The notes under the pieces were generated by a model. It made no database searches and was not told the DNA's origin. It saw nothing but the letters and a program-made list of their open reading frames with translations. Shown here piece after piece: positions 1 to 11,946 of a stretch of 64,000 nucleotides of DNA. The translations under genes were made by a program, and so were the position numbers. The stretch comes from Eublepharis macularius (Eukaryota > Chordata > Lepidosauria > Squamata > Eublepharidae). Every line of letters begins with the position of its first letter. Positions within the stretch are counted from its first letter, which is position 1. The DNA is taken from contig NC_072801.1 of NCBI RefSeq assembly GCF_028583425.1, positions 14,776,001-14,840,000 of the forward strand, written 5' to 3'.

Positions 1-2082
1 AGCGATCAGCTGCATGAGAAGTCCAACCTGAGCTACAGGGTACAATGTTTTAAATCTTAATTTCTAATTTGAGATTTCTCTATGACTGAAACCTGGGTTA
101 TAGTCACACCGCTGGATCTCTCTGATGTTGCAGGTGACTACTTAGCAATGAGGAAAAAGAAATTCTGCACATGCTCAGAAACCCAAGACCCAGGAGAGAA
201 AGCCAGGAGAGAAATGGGGATGAAGAGAATACACCAGTGAAAATCCAACTGGCATCCACTTTCAACCCATCTGCTTGGGCCCAACCCAGCGGGGAGTCCT
301 CCTGCTTAAACCTCATTGAAAGGAGTTCCGGGGTTTTAACCTACCTATGGATTAGATCTGTCAGTCTCTCACTCTGCTGTTCCTACTAGCACCCCAAACA
401 TGACGTCACCCCAGTCCATGCAGAAGAATCTCTTGGCAGGCTTGGGCTGCCCCAAAGCAACAGGGCCTGTCGAGGTAAGTAGCCTCCAGCTTCAACAGAA
501 CAACTACAGAAAAACCACAGAGGTGAAGCAAAAAGAAGTGAAGCCTAGCATTGGAACAGCATGAACGACAGCCTGCGGAAACTCCTTCCGTGAGACCTTT
601 CAAAACACCTACAGTTAGGAAAGGAAGTACACTCCTGTCTGGGAAATTTTCAACCACTTGGTACACTTTACGCATAAGATCACTTGAACAGAAAGAACAT
701 TAGGTTCTCGGGTGGTTTTTTTTTTTGTAAACTACTTCAAACATCTGTGTGGTCACAATAATCTGACACAGAGATGTTGGTTTCCCTGATTCTGCCTCAG
801 ACTTCCTGAACAGTCTTGAGCAAGACGCTAAGATGTACACAAAAAAGAAGCGAGGACAAGATTTAAGCACTCACTTCCCCTCTGGGTAGCTGACTCCTTA
901 CGGAAAGTATAGCCTCTTGCTGTGTGTGCGCGCGCATGAGATACCACACACAGAAATTGGATCAGTCAGTCTCACAGACCCGATTAAGCTCTCTGTGAGA
1001 GTGCAACACCCAAAGCATAAACAGTTGCAAAATCCCAACACCAGGCAAGAGAAAGGCTAAAAATCTGGAAGGCAGTTGTAGAGACCACGCTATCAGTACA
1101 TCCTGGTGAGCAGCAGACAGACAAAGGAAGAAGCAGGTTGGCATCCAGACTGTCAGTTCAGAGCAATAGAATATTTAGCCATTTGCGCCTGAACTTGGCC
1201 TGCCAGAGCAGCTCAGTTTCCCTGCGCGCGCACGTGTGCGCTCTCTCAACAGTTGACACTAGGCTGTAGACAGAACATGGTTATTAAAAGTGGTAAGATG
1301 GGCCATTGTTTTTCCTGACAAAATTACTGACCCAACAAGTTTTGGGAGCAGCACAACACCCTGTAAAATAGGTGTGCCACAGGCAGCAGTGTCCTGATCA
1401 CAACAGCTTTCTCAAAAAGCTCCCAAATCTCCATACTCCCCGTTTCAAGCCTTACTATTATTTCATGTCTATTTAGAGCCAGTAACGTGCTAAACAGAGG
1501 GCTGTGTAAGCTCAGACCCCCACACACAGAGACAAAATTCTGCACCAAGAAGGACTGGATTCTGCAATTTTCCATACAAATTAACGTCAATTTGCTCATT
1601 TTGAATAACGCACCCTGCAGCAATGTGGAAGGAGCGATGGGAGTGCAGCCTCCCTTCCTGAGCACCAGAGATCCTGGCCCTCCAAACCAGACACAGAGTA
1701 AAATGTTTTGGCAGCTCAGGTCCAAAATGGAACCTTCCATGCTGACAGAAAAAATACTATCCTTTCAAGATACCGCAAAAATCCTCTTTGACTGGAGTTC
1801 AGATTCCCATACTGCCACAAAGCTTGCTGAGTAATCTTGGTCCAGCAATACTCCCTTGGCCTCGCCCACCTCACAGGGTTGTTATGAGAATAAAAACAGC
1901 AGAGTCACTTCTTCCACTCTTAGCTCCTTGGAGATGAGGTGGGATAAAAATGTACTAAAGAGATACATGGTTGTGGGATGCATCTCAAAGGAAGGAGGTC
2001 TGTTTCATTGTGAGAAGTCACCCATGCAGGCAGCAAAGTCCTTCACTGGTCCCAAGCGACCCTCCCATCAGATGCGTAAACC
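1..2082. other. Non-coding stretch
   Basis: No exon with matching splice sites or familiar protein was found. The segment 1,846-1,950 resembles the 3' half of a Sauria-type SINE (cccacctcacagggttgtt). If the CpG-island gene at 15.1 kb continues leftward, this is its intron. Confidence 0.4.
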
Positions 2083-2517
2083 CAGGGCTCATTTCGAGGG
2101 GGGACGTGCAGGAACGCAGTTCCGTCAGTTCCCCAAAGAGGTCACATGTCAGGTGGCCCCGCCCACCTGGCTCTTGGCCAGTTTGAGCCCATTTCGTCCT
2201 GGATTGGGGCCGAAACGGCTCGGATAGGGCCTCTGATGGGTGGTGGATCACTCTCCTGCTCAGCAGCAGCCTGATCCTAACCATTTTGGGCCCCTTTTTG
2301 GCCATTTTCAGCCCCCTTTTGCCATTTTGGGCCCAATTTCGGCCCTGAATGGCCAAGATTGGGTCCAAAACAGCCAGGATAGGTGATGTCAGGGGGTGTG
2401 GCATATGCAAAGCAGTTATGCTAATGACACACTTCTGGTGATGGCAAGGGGCATGGCATATGCTAATGAGTTATGCTAATGAGTTCTTCCAGCTCTTTTT
2501 CTATGAAATGACCCCTG
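2083..2517. mobile_element. Non-autonomous hAT-type element, family B
   Basis: Terminal inverted repeats begin CAGGGCTCATTTCG and end gaaatgacccctg. Flanking 8-bp target duplications are cgtaaacc and cataaacc (one mismatch). The interior repeats a gggcccaaaatggcc-like motif several times. The open frame at 2,018-2,410 is a by-product of this element. Confidence 0.8.
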
Positions 2518-4116
2518 CATAAACCAACAACAACAAAATAGAACTGAGCACAACTGAAGCATCCTGTATCTCTGGACTGTAGGGATGGGAAACCCTATGA
2601 ACAACCCATCGGGAAGATATCTAAAGGAAGAAGAAAAGAAAGAAAGCACGTGGCCGAAAGTCCAGGGAGGCTGGGATACGAGATCTGCACTATATTGTGC
2701 AGAAGGCCCATGAGTATGAAGGATTAGAAAGTCTTCTGCAGAATCCGTGTAGGAGGAGTCTGCAAAGAAGGAAGGAAGGAAGGTAGATTAAATTACTTAT
2801 CAAAGTAATAACAACAACTCTCCACCTTATCTAGCTCAGCAGGCAGGGCGCAAACCACTTCAGCACAATACTACTTTGTATTTATGCATAGTTTCCCCAA
2901 AGTGTATCAGTCGTCCTTATGAAAACCCTTTGATGTAGGCAGTGGAGAGTCTGCAGGAGGAAGATCGTGGCTGAATTGAGACTGGGAAGGAGAATCTCCC
3001 AACTAGCAGATCGTGCAGTGAAAAGCCGGGGAATGCAAAACCGAGGCAATCAACAGCTTCTCTCTGTTCACCAGCCATGGTATGACTCATGTCGCCGCAT
3101 TATGTGGCAGAAGAATAATGTGAACAAATCCAGAAAGGAAGAAAGAAAAGTTCACTAAAATGTGCTATTACTTTGATTCTGTGTGTCAAGAAAATACAAA
3201 GCTGAGCTTGCAAATGGATAGAGATCACCCACTGTCACTCCAAGTTCAATATCTGGGGCACAGCAGAGAAATCTCTATGGAGCAAGAAGACAGGGATTAA
3301 AGAGACCCACCAGAATGAATGCAAGAAGCCACTGCAATGTAGTGGTTACAACATCAGGCCAAGATCTGGGAGACCTGTGTTTAAATCCCCCCTCTGCCAT
3401 GAAGCTTGGGCCTGTCACTTTCTCTCTGGGGATCCAGTATACGTCACCCAGAGCTCCTTAGAGTGAGGGTCGGATAAAAGTATGATTGACAGAAAGAGCC
3501 ACACACCACAATACATACTTCTGCCTTGGTGCTTCCTTACATGTGCAAAGCAAGGCAAAATTCCAAGCTGATGCTGGAACTTAATACACCAGGCTTCTAA
3601 ACAAAAACAGCTGTTCACCTATGGCGAGTAAGACTTGCCTGCAGGCAACCAGGCACAGAAGAAGGGGCAATTCGGTCATTGACTTGACTGGGAAATCTCC
3701 CGGTGGGTCTCTGCTACTGAGGGCCGGTAGAGGGGGAAGCTCTGTTGTTTCACAGATCTGTCCGGCAAACAGCAGCACAGGGCAAATACTTGTTTTGCTA
3801 AACAGTGCTTTGCTGATGTCAGTCAATTTTCTTGTTTATCATGGCTGGAACCTCTGACCTTCCTCATCATCCATTATTACACAAAGAATCGCAGCTAAAA
3901 GATTTACAACAGAATTCACACCAAGCCTTTTTCTGCTTCCAGCTCCTTTGTGCCCACCTCTTCTGTATTTTTCCTTCTAAAAATGTAGAAAATGACTTCC
4001 TGTTAAGAGTATCTTCAGAATTGAGCCTTGGCTCACAAAAAGGCAGGAATAAATGTCTTTAAGATGCCACTGGACTTCCATTGCATTTTGCTACAGTAGA
4101 CTAACACATTCCTGAC
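2518..4116. other. Non-coding stretch with SINE remnants
   Basis: A tRNA-SINE-like head (tagtggttacaacatcaggcc) lies at about 3,333-3,420, and a short ggaagg microsatellite near 2,770. No supported gene. Confidence 0.4.
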
Positions 4117-4390
4117 ATGGATGGTCCAGGTGGTGCAATCTTGTCAGATCTTTGAAGCTAAGTGGGGTTGGGCCTGGTCAGAATTTGGATGGGAGACCAC
4201 CAAGGAAAGCCAGAGTTGATAGGCAGAGGCACACAATGACAAACCACCTCTAAACATTTCTTGCCATAAGTTGGTTGCAATATTAAGACATCACCCAAAA
4301 AAAGACACCAAAGCTGCCCCTCTGGGGTTAGTCCTGCCAAAACTTCAACTGCGGACAGAGGTGAATCCAGAAGCTTAGAGAGCACAGGGC
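4117..4390 (+). repeat. 5S rRNA-derived SINE
   Basis: The head (gatctttgaagctaagtggggttgggcctgg...ttggatgggagaccacc) corresponds to the internal half of 5S rRNA, including the pol III internal control region. The body (gaggcacacaatgacaaaccacctctaaac...gccataagttgg) is the form that follows such heads in reptile SINEs. It is diverged and not a functional 5S gene. Confidence 0.8.
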
Positions 4391-4574
4391 CTCCCGCCTT
4401 GTTCTCAGGATTTTCTGCAGCTAACGTTCAGAGCTACAGCAAGTTTAGCCCAGCAAATTTATTTCTTTTGCTGCTTCTATCTCCTTCTGTTCCTTCCACA
4501 GTTCTTACGTCCCATTCTCGTTTCCTGGCACTGTTAATTAATGTTTCTTTATTTCTGAGGAATTAAAAATTATT

Positions 4575-4745
4575 TATTTGCTTCATTTATACAGCACCTC
4601 CCTTAATTGGGGACCCAAACTAGCTTATATCATCCTCTTCTCATCCATATTATCCTACCAATAACCCAGTGAGCTTCCACGGCAGAGTGCATAGTCAAAC
4701 CAGGTTCTCCCAGATCCTAGTGTGACGTTCTAACCAACACACCAT
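4575..4745 (-). repeat. tRNA-derived SINE, diverged
   Basis: The minus strand shows the tRNA-like head and the tggaagctcactgggtta body shared with copies at 26,392, 40,690 and 23,575. Moderately diverged. Confidence 0.6.
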
Positions 4746-5002
4746 AATGACAACACCCTCCAATTCCTGCCATTTTTGATTGCCAATCTGTTTCTGCAAA
4801 GAACCACGTGTCAACAGGAGGAGAGTCCTTCCCTCTTTCTCCTCTCCATATCAGGCTGCCATAAATGACAACTGAGGATATGTGAACATGTGAAACTGCT
4901 TTACACTGTGTGAGACCACAGGTCCACCTATCACAGTAGATGGTGTTCTCATTGACATCAGCTCTTCGGGTTCTCAAGAGAACAACATGCATTAGGAACA
5001 AC

Positions 5003-5324
5003 CAGGGCTTTTTTTCAGCGGGAACACGGTGGAATGGAGTTCCGGCACCTCTTGAAAATGGTCACATGACCGGTGGCCTCGCCCCCTGATCTCCAGACAG
5101 AGGGGAGTTGAGATTGCCCTCCGCGCTGGCGCGGAGGGCAATCTAAACTCCCCTCTGTCTGGAGATCAGGGGGCGAGGCCACCGGCCATGTGATCATTTT
5201 CGCCGAGGGCGATTTAAACTTTAAACAACTCCCCCCTTGTTCCAGCTGACCCAAAGTGACGTCATTGTGCAGTCCTGAGTTCCACCACTGAGTTCCACCA
5301 TCTCTTTTCCCAGAAAAAGCCCTG
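5003..5324. mobile_element. Foldback hAT-type element, family A, copy 1
   Basis: It begins CAGGGCTTTTTTTCAGC and ends cagaaaaagccctg. The interior is a long inverted repeat around ctccgcgctggcgcggag (arms cagacagaggggagttgag and complement). It is flanked by an identical 12-bp direct repeat, attaggaacaac, longer than the 8 bp seen at its sister copies. Confidence 0.85.
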
Positions 5325-5884
5325 ATTAGGAACAACTATAAAACGTTACCCAGGCTTCTGAGTTCTTCTGATAATTCCACATAATGATAGTACAAAGCTT
5401 TTGTTGTTGTTGCTTCAGACTGAGACAGCAACCTGCCATCTCAGGCAAAGGTTGTTCACAGCTCTCCTAACAGAGATCCTTTCAACTCCAGACGACAGGG
5501 ATTTGAAACTGGGGGCTTCTGAATACAAAACATGTGTTTGGTCTCTGAGCTACAGCCCCATCCTAAGTGTGGGCAGGCTGCTAAAAAGATTTAGAGGGCT
5601 AGGGGCTTTTCCATACACTCTCATTTTCTTAGTAGTCAATCCCCAAGCATTAGAATCAGCTTGGGTACGGTTCTTCCAAACATCTGCTCTCCCTTCACGT
5701 TTAGAGTTCTGGAATCAGGTTATTCTGTTCTGCGTGTACCTTAAATTATCAGGATTTTCAAGGGGGGGTGCTGTTGACATTGGTGTCATCATAGTACCCG
5801 TTTTTATTTTTCGTGCACACTTATAATGTTATAGCAATATAAAGACTGATTTTTTTAAAAGAATGAAAACAAACACATGAGGAA

Positions 5885-6160
5885 GTATTGTCGAAGGCTT
5901 TCACGGCCGGAGAACGATGGTTGTTGGGGGTTTTCCGGGCTGTATTGCCGTGGTCTTGGCATTGTAGTTCCTGACGTTTCGCCAGCAGCTGTGGCTGGCA
6001 TCTTCAGAGGTGTAGCACCAAAAGACAGAGGTCTCTGAGAGATCTCTGTCTTTTGGTGCTACACCTCTGAAGATGCCAGCCACAGCTGCTGGCGAAACGT
6101 CAGGAACTACAATGCCAAGACCACGGCAATACAGCCCGGAAAACCCCCAACAACCACATG
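5885..6160. repeat. Penelope-like repeat, head-to-head pair with hammerhead cores
   Basis: Two arms of about 130-150 bp in inverted orientation meet near 6,035. Each carries ctgaagatgccagc...gctggcgaaacgtc, a hammerhead ribozyme core: plus strand at 6,064-6,104 and minus strand at 6,010-5,970. The outer ends read gtcgaaggctttcacggccgg. The link to Penelope-like elements comes from the copy at 33.5-34.1 kb, which encodes a Penelope-type C-terminus. Confidence 0.8.
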
Positions 6161-6169
6161 AGGAAGTCT

Positions 6170-7175
6170 TTGCTTGAGGAAGACTAAAAGGGGAACAGCT
6201 CTACCACCCATACCTACGTTGCACCTCACAGTCCAAACTGGAAAGCCCTGCCCAGACTGACCCAGAGCTAGGAGGCGGACGCCGGCACCACCAGGGCAAA
6301 CTAAACTTCTGTCAGGATGAACCCAGAGCAGGAGCGGCTACATGCTTTTCAAACCACGCTTCTTTTTCTAGTGCCAGAAGTGGACCCCCTCTCCTCCTGG
6401 ACTCCCAGGGCCTCTGCAATATTTTAAAATTGTAATTTTCATAGCATTGTATTGACCTACCATTGTAACAATATATGCAGCAGATTCTCTGAATTCCCAG
6501 ATTTCATTAAAACAGTACGTCCCTAGCCCCTTCCCTCGCAGAGATATAAGGAAAGAGGAATATCTCCACACTGGACTGACTTTTTTAAAAAAATGAAAGC
6601 TGGGAATTAAGAGAATCAGCTGCAAGTATTGTAACAACAGACAACTGCAATAATGCCATAAATTGAAAACAAAACCAGGAGGGAGGGCAAGGAAGGGGAG
6701 AGCAAGTGGTTCAACGATGATGCACGTCGAATCATCCAAAAGTGGGTTAGAGGTGGGTGGGAGTGGGCAGGACAAAGAAAACCGACAGAAAAATGGATTC
6801 AAAATCAGTTTCTGGAAAAATATTGGGGTAAAAGTGGTCTCCAAAGAACTGGAAATTAACCAGGGAAAACCAAAGACCCTGAAGTGAAAACTAAAGGCAA
6901 AAAATGAGTGCAGAAATCAGGGGATGAATTAAAGAAGTATGGGGCCATAACGGATAGAAAATAACGGTGCAGAAATGCCCTAGAAATATTCAGATATGCT
7001 TACAAAGAGAGACAGAGTGGACATCCCAAACCCTTAATCCACACACACACACACACACAGCAAATCTGGTACAGAGGCAGCCACTTCTAGAAAAGTAGCT
7101 ACTGCTAGGGGCTGGCACTTAAAAATAATTTAGTTTGAGCAGAACTTTATAAAGGAGACGTAACAGTAACTAAAT
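6170..7175. other. Non-coding stretch
   Basis: No gene or clear repeat was recognised, apart from a CA microsatellite at 7,040-7,061. Confidence 0.4.
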
Positions 7176-7180
7176 AGTAA

Positions 7181-7383
7181 AGAGTCCAGTAGCACCTTTA
7201 AGATTAACCAACTTTACTGTAGCATAAGCTTTCGAGAACCGCAGCTCTCTTCGTCAGAGTTGCATCTGATGAAGAGAGCTGTGATTCTCAAAAGCTTATG
7301 CTACAATAAAGTTGGTTAGTCTTAAAAGTGCTACTGGACTCTACAATTTTGTGATTACGGACTAACTCGGCTAACTCCTCTGG
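7181..7383. repeat. Hammerhead-bearing repeat, second family, inverted pair
   Basis: Arms reading agtccagtagcaccttt...agcataagctttcgagaa face each other around 7,265. The right arm keeps gcatctgatgaagagagc but has AAAA in place of GAAA, so its core is degenerate. The end shows the typical tail gactaactcggctaactcctctggatc. Confidence 0.75.
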
Positions 7384-7785
7384 ATCTAACAGTAACTGAG
7401 CACAATACGCCATCGAAGTACACAATGAAATCAATACCGAAGTTTGAAACCAAGCCAACACCACATTATCCTGACTGTTATAGTATAATTCTAGATTAAT
7501 ATCATAAAATGTGCATTTGGGGGCTGATTCAAGCACTGCTTTGGAAACAGTTGCCTTTTGTTTGAAAATCAGCACACCGAAATTATATTTGTTCATTCCT
7601 TTTAAAACATTTGTATGCTGCCTTTCTACCCAAATAGGATCCCCAAAGCGGTAAACATTAAAACATTAAAAAATTTAAAAACACATTTAAATAAGTATAA
7701 GCAATTCAATAACACAAACACACAACTCATAGGACATGGAGGAGGATCAGTAACACTTCTTGGGGGGATGCCAAACAAAACCAAA

Positions 7786-8090
7786 AAATACTGTCGAAGG
7801 CTTTCACGGCTGGAGAACGATGGTTGTTGTGGATTTTCCGGGCTGTATAGCCGTGGTCTTGGCATTGTAGTTCCTGACGTTTCGCCAGCAGCTGTGACTG
7901 GCAGCTTCAGAGGTGTAGCACCAAAAGACAGAGATCTCTCAGTGTCACAGTGTGGAAAAGATGAGACTGGCATCTTCAGCTGTGACTGGCATCTTCAGAG
8001 GTGTAGCACCGAAAGACAGACATCTCTCAGTGTCAAACAGAGAGATCTCTGCTCTGCTCATTTAAGGACGCTGCTGCATTGTGTGAGCAG
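7786..8090 (-). repeat. Penelope-like repeat, single arm plus partial duplications
   Basis: Starts ctgtcgaaggctttcacggctgg. A minus-strand hammerhead-like core lies at 7,913-7,873, with a mismatch in stem II. It is followed by partial repeats of the cttcagaggtgtagcaccgaaagacag segment. Confidence 0.75.
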
Positions 8091-9269
8091 GTATGACACT
8101 GAGAGATGTCAAACTTGTCGCAAAACTCTCGCGACAAGATGCTCTCTTCCGCGTTTTTTGCACAATATTTCGCAACGTTCCGGGAGCAGGTAAGCAGTGT
8201 GAAAAGGGCCGAAGTCAATCCATGCTCCATTCTTGCTCTGGCACAACAAAGCTCTCCAGAGATGGACTCTGCTTAATTGAATGGCCACATTTATATCACA
8301 AATCAAGGGTTGAGGTTTCTAGCCCAGAGTTTCATGGGTTCCTTAGAACCTCAGCTTCTTTTTTTAAATAAGCAAGTTTCTAGTCCCTGTCATTGCAGAG
8401 GGAATTCTGAAAATGTGCCAGCCCTGCTTGCCAAGAGACAGGCTCTAGGTCCATGATTAGTTCTCTCCTCCAAGCAAGCCTGTGCGCTTCGATGCATGCA
8501 TGGCACTCCCCATCACTTTGGCGGATGAAGTTGGTGGCCCCACATAGACAACCGCTCTGTATACACACTCCTTTGGTATAGGAGGTATTGCCCCTTCTGC
8601 TGGAGACCCTCCTAAATGCAGAAGCTCCATGGAATTGGAGCATATGTCCAAATATTTCATTTTCCATAATGGAAGAATATCATGGCTCGTCCCTCCTTAC
8701 CCCACAGTGTTGCATATCCAAACAAAATGCAAACGACTAGATGAAAACTTGTCTTCTGTGAATAATTTATTACAGTAGCTTAAGTTCTGGGTTTACTGGT
8801 CAGGTCAAATCAAGTAGTCGTTTAAAGAACTGTCAGACCAAAGGCATTACAGTGCCTGTCTATACCCATCTGTATGCTAAATCAGGCCTAATTAAAGTCC
8901 AAACCAAAAGAAAACTAGAATACGTTCAGAACAAAAATCCAGACCAAAACCTTACCTTTTGAAAAATCTAATAAGTGCCAAAAGACTATAACAGCAAGAA
9001 AAATAATCTTACTAAGGTACGGCCAAAGGGGAGAAGTGGCTGCTTTAATATTGGTTAAATTAAGACAATATATTAAATTGCAGAGAGGTGTTTTGTGGGT
9101 GCTGTTTGCATAAAACTGATCCTCATTTGCTCATCTCTGCAACATGTTTAGTTCAAATGATTAATCCTTTAATATGGTTGGCAGGGAGGGGTGAAGTGAA
9201 CCTGGGACACAGTGCAGAGTCAGAACGTAGTGCAGAGTTTGTTTTTATGCTGTTAAATCTGGCTTTTAT
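8091..9269. other. Non-coding stretch
   Basis: No supported gene. The latter part may belong to the LINE whose 3' end lies at 9,270-9,393. Confidence 0.35.
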
Positions 9270-9357
9270 CATTACTTAATGTACCGTTTTATCAATGTGT
9301 TTTTATCTGTATGTTGTAATCCACCCTGAGCCCATCCATGGAGAAGGCGGACTATAA

Positions 9358-9393
<36 letters not shown>
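9270..9393 (+). mobile_element. L2/CR1-type LINE 3' end with (TTG)n tail
   Basis: The 3'UTR signature gtaatccaccctgagccc...ggagaaggcggactataaattg matches the end of the coding LINE at 34.6-35.7 kb, and is followed by about 10 units of TTG. Confidence 0.75.
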
Positions 9394-10979
9394 ATGGCAC
9401 AACTAGTGCACCATTACAGTGCAAAGTCTAGGTCTCTGTGAGTCAAAAGGAAGGGGGGAATGCCAGAACAGGATTGATATATTCAGCTATATTTATCTAC
9501 CGTTAACTCATCTCTGACATTCACTGTGGACTGTCATCTTCAGCAAATGGACATCCCCTTCCCAATTATTCAGATTAGCACCAATCTGGCCCAACATGGG
9601 AGATCCTCCCGGCTCATAGTTTTCTACTGATCTTTTGCTCCTCTACTGCCCACAATTGCCTTCATGATCGGCATTCACAGCCCACTTCTTGCGTAAAAGC
9701 CAGGCGCCTTTCTCCCGCTAGTCTCAGGGAGCAGCTTTTGTCGCGGACAAAGTTCCAAAAGCAAAGCTGCAGAAATCAACGTTTTCCCCAGCACAGCCGT
9801 ACACTGCAGGATCAGGATCACTTGCCCGACAGTAACCCACAGCAAAACAGCAAGGCGCATCAGGACTAGAAGAGCAGGCAAACTCGAGGCAAGGATCTGG
9901 GTCCAGGCGGCACATTTGAGAAGAGGAAAGTGGATCTACAGACACTTAAAATTCCAGAGCACAGAGGGAAAGCAGCCTGGTGGCCCAGTTCCAAGGGTGG
10001 CTCAACCGTGACGAACCCCTCTGCAACTCAAGCACACGGTGCCTTTGGTTAAACACCATGACACATCTTTCACCTCTAGCAACAAAAAAGCCCTCTCTTT
10101 ATTCCCTCGGAAATAATCTCAATCTTAAAAGCCCTCTTCTCTTACTGTTAAAATATTGATTGTTTCGTCAACACCCTCATGAAATGTTTGTTCTGTTGTG
10201 CAAGCAGAGAGTCTTTTGCTCTCGGCAGCAGAATGCTGGCTCTGGGGCCACGGCCCTCTGTTCTCAGCATGCAGCTACCTGCGTGCCTAGGAGCTGGATA
10301 CATATTCATACGGTGTACGGGAACGGACTGAATCCCATCCAGAACACATGTCCAAATCAACCTACACAATTCCGGAGCGCAAGAGGGCCACAAGTGAGAA
10401 CCAGGTGTGCTAAGCAATGGTGTTATCAAAGCACAAAGTTTTGAAATAAGTGATGCCCTAAGAGTACAAGGAAGATAGCCGACTTACAATTCCTTCCACT
10501 CTAGGATCCTTTGATGCCAACCTCAAACACAGCAGCCTAGATTGCAGGGACTGGGATCTCATTTCAAATGCTCATGGCACTTCTGCTAACTGACCGGTTA
10601 CAACCTGGGCAGGGCAAACTGAACTTTTGTTTTAGACAAACTGCGGGCAAAGAGCGATGAATTGACCTTACAAAGGCTGTATAAAAACAGATGCATCAGT
10701 TGGCTCCACCTGATAAAGGTCTACTGAAATGCAAAGGACCGGCCAGGTTGTGCCAGAGATCCTGCATGCTGCTTCTGGAGATGGCTGGACAAGCAAGGCA
10801 TCAAAAGGTATTTCCTGGCCACCACTTCATACAGAAAGGTGAACAAACTGACCTTTTACATAAGCAGGGCAAATTGTTTCACGGGACTTTCAAGAAGGGA
10901 GGTGGACAAAGGCAGAAGGCCAGACGACAGGACCCATTTCCTGCCCATGGTAGACCCACAGGGCATAGCTCCTTCCCAC
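9394..10979. other. Non-coding stretch
   Basis: Several open frames occur on both strands, but none has splice sites or family resemblance. Nothing recognised. Confidence 0.35.
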
Positions 10980-11512
10980 TTTCCTTCTCTCTTGTTAACA
11001 CAGAAGCTCCATGGAAGGAGAAGAGCGGTTTCCATACAAAGCTCCTTCTCAGTATGTTCTGATCCGAGTTTCCCCGACTTCTGATTACCCTAAGGTGCAG
11101 GGCCTTGTCTGTTGTAGCACCTTCCTTTCTGGAATTCTCTCCTTCAGAGGCCTGCCTTGCTTATTTTTCTTCAGGCTTTCGAAGAACGATCATGACTTTT
11201 CCCTTTTAACAGCCTTTGAGGAATGGCCTGTATTGATTTAATTACTGCTTCTTCTTCCTAAGAAATAAGGTATATTCCCCCAAAATCACTGAATCCATTG
11301 CTGAGTTCCTCTCCCATGTATGTAAGTTAACGGTAGGAGTTTACAATACTTAGATCTTACTGTGTATCTTTCTACTGTGTTTTTTATTCTATCATGGTTC
11401 TTGACCGGCTGAGATTCTATATTACCCTCTTGGTATCTACCTTTCAGGGGTGTTTTTTACCTTGTTTTACTGTATTTTATGCCAATAAAAGGTTTATGAT
11501 GATGATGAATAA
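10980..11512 (+). mobile_element. Degraded LINE 3' region
   Basis: Broken translation contains FRRTIMTF-like and LEF-like pieces seen at the C-terminus of L2/CR1-type reverse transcriptases. It ends ccaataaaaggtttatgatgatgatg, a LINE-like tail with a short ATG repeat. Confidence 0.45.
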
Positions 11513-11946
11513 GGTATACTAGGGAAGTTTTAAGATACTTTCATTTTTTAAGTACTGTTATTTTAAATCTCATTTTGTGGTCTACCCTGGAGGTCCCTAC
11601 ATACATACTCACGGGAGCATTTCAGTAAGTAAGTATTCTGCCCTGGTGTCTGATCAACATTTTTCACCTATATGTATAGCAAATTTTTTAAAAGTGATCT
11701 TTTCTCAGTTCAGGGAATCTCTTCTCCAAAAAATATACTATGGCAAGGGTCTGAGAGGGTTACTAAAGCAGTAGGTCAGGAAAACAAATGCGACTGATTT
11801 TTTTAAAAAATCAAAAAGACCAGAATTGTTAATCTGCCACCTTGGGATAGCTGACAGGCAGGGTGGAAGGCTCTTTTTGGATGGAATACCAAGTGACGGT
11901 TTTTAAGTGCCCTACGTGAACTGTCATGCTCAAGAAATGAGGGACA

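Noticed and set aside
406-675. 89-codon minus-strand frame as a gene exon
   Set aside because: No splice sites in the right places and no similarity to any family I know.
2018-2410. 130-codon minus-strand frame
   Set aside because: It falls inside the hAT-type element at 2,083-2,517 and is made of its internal repeats.
4130-4200. 5S rRNA gene
   Set aside because: Only part of the 5S sequence is present, diverged and fused to a SINE body.
5885-6160. Possible CRISPR-like or rRNA structure because of strong palindrome
   Set aside because: It is a single inverted pair of a dispersed repeat; there are no regularly spaced direct repeats.
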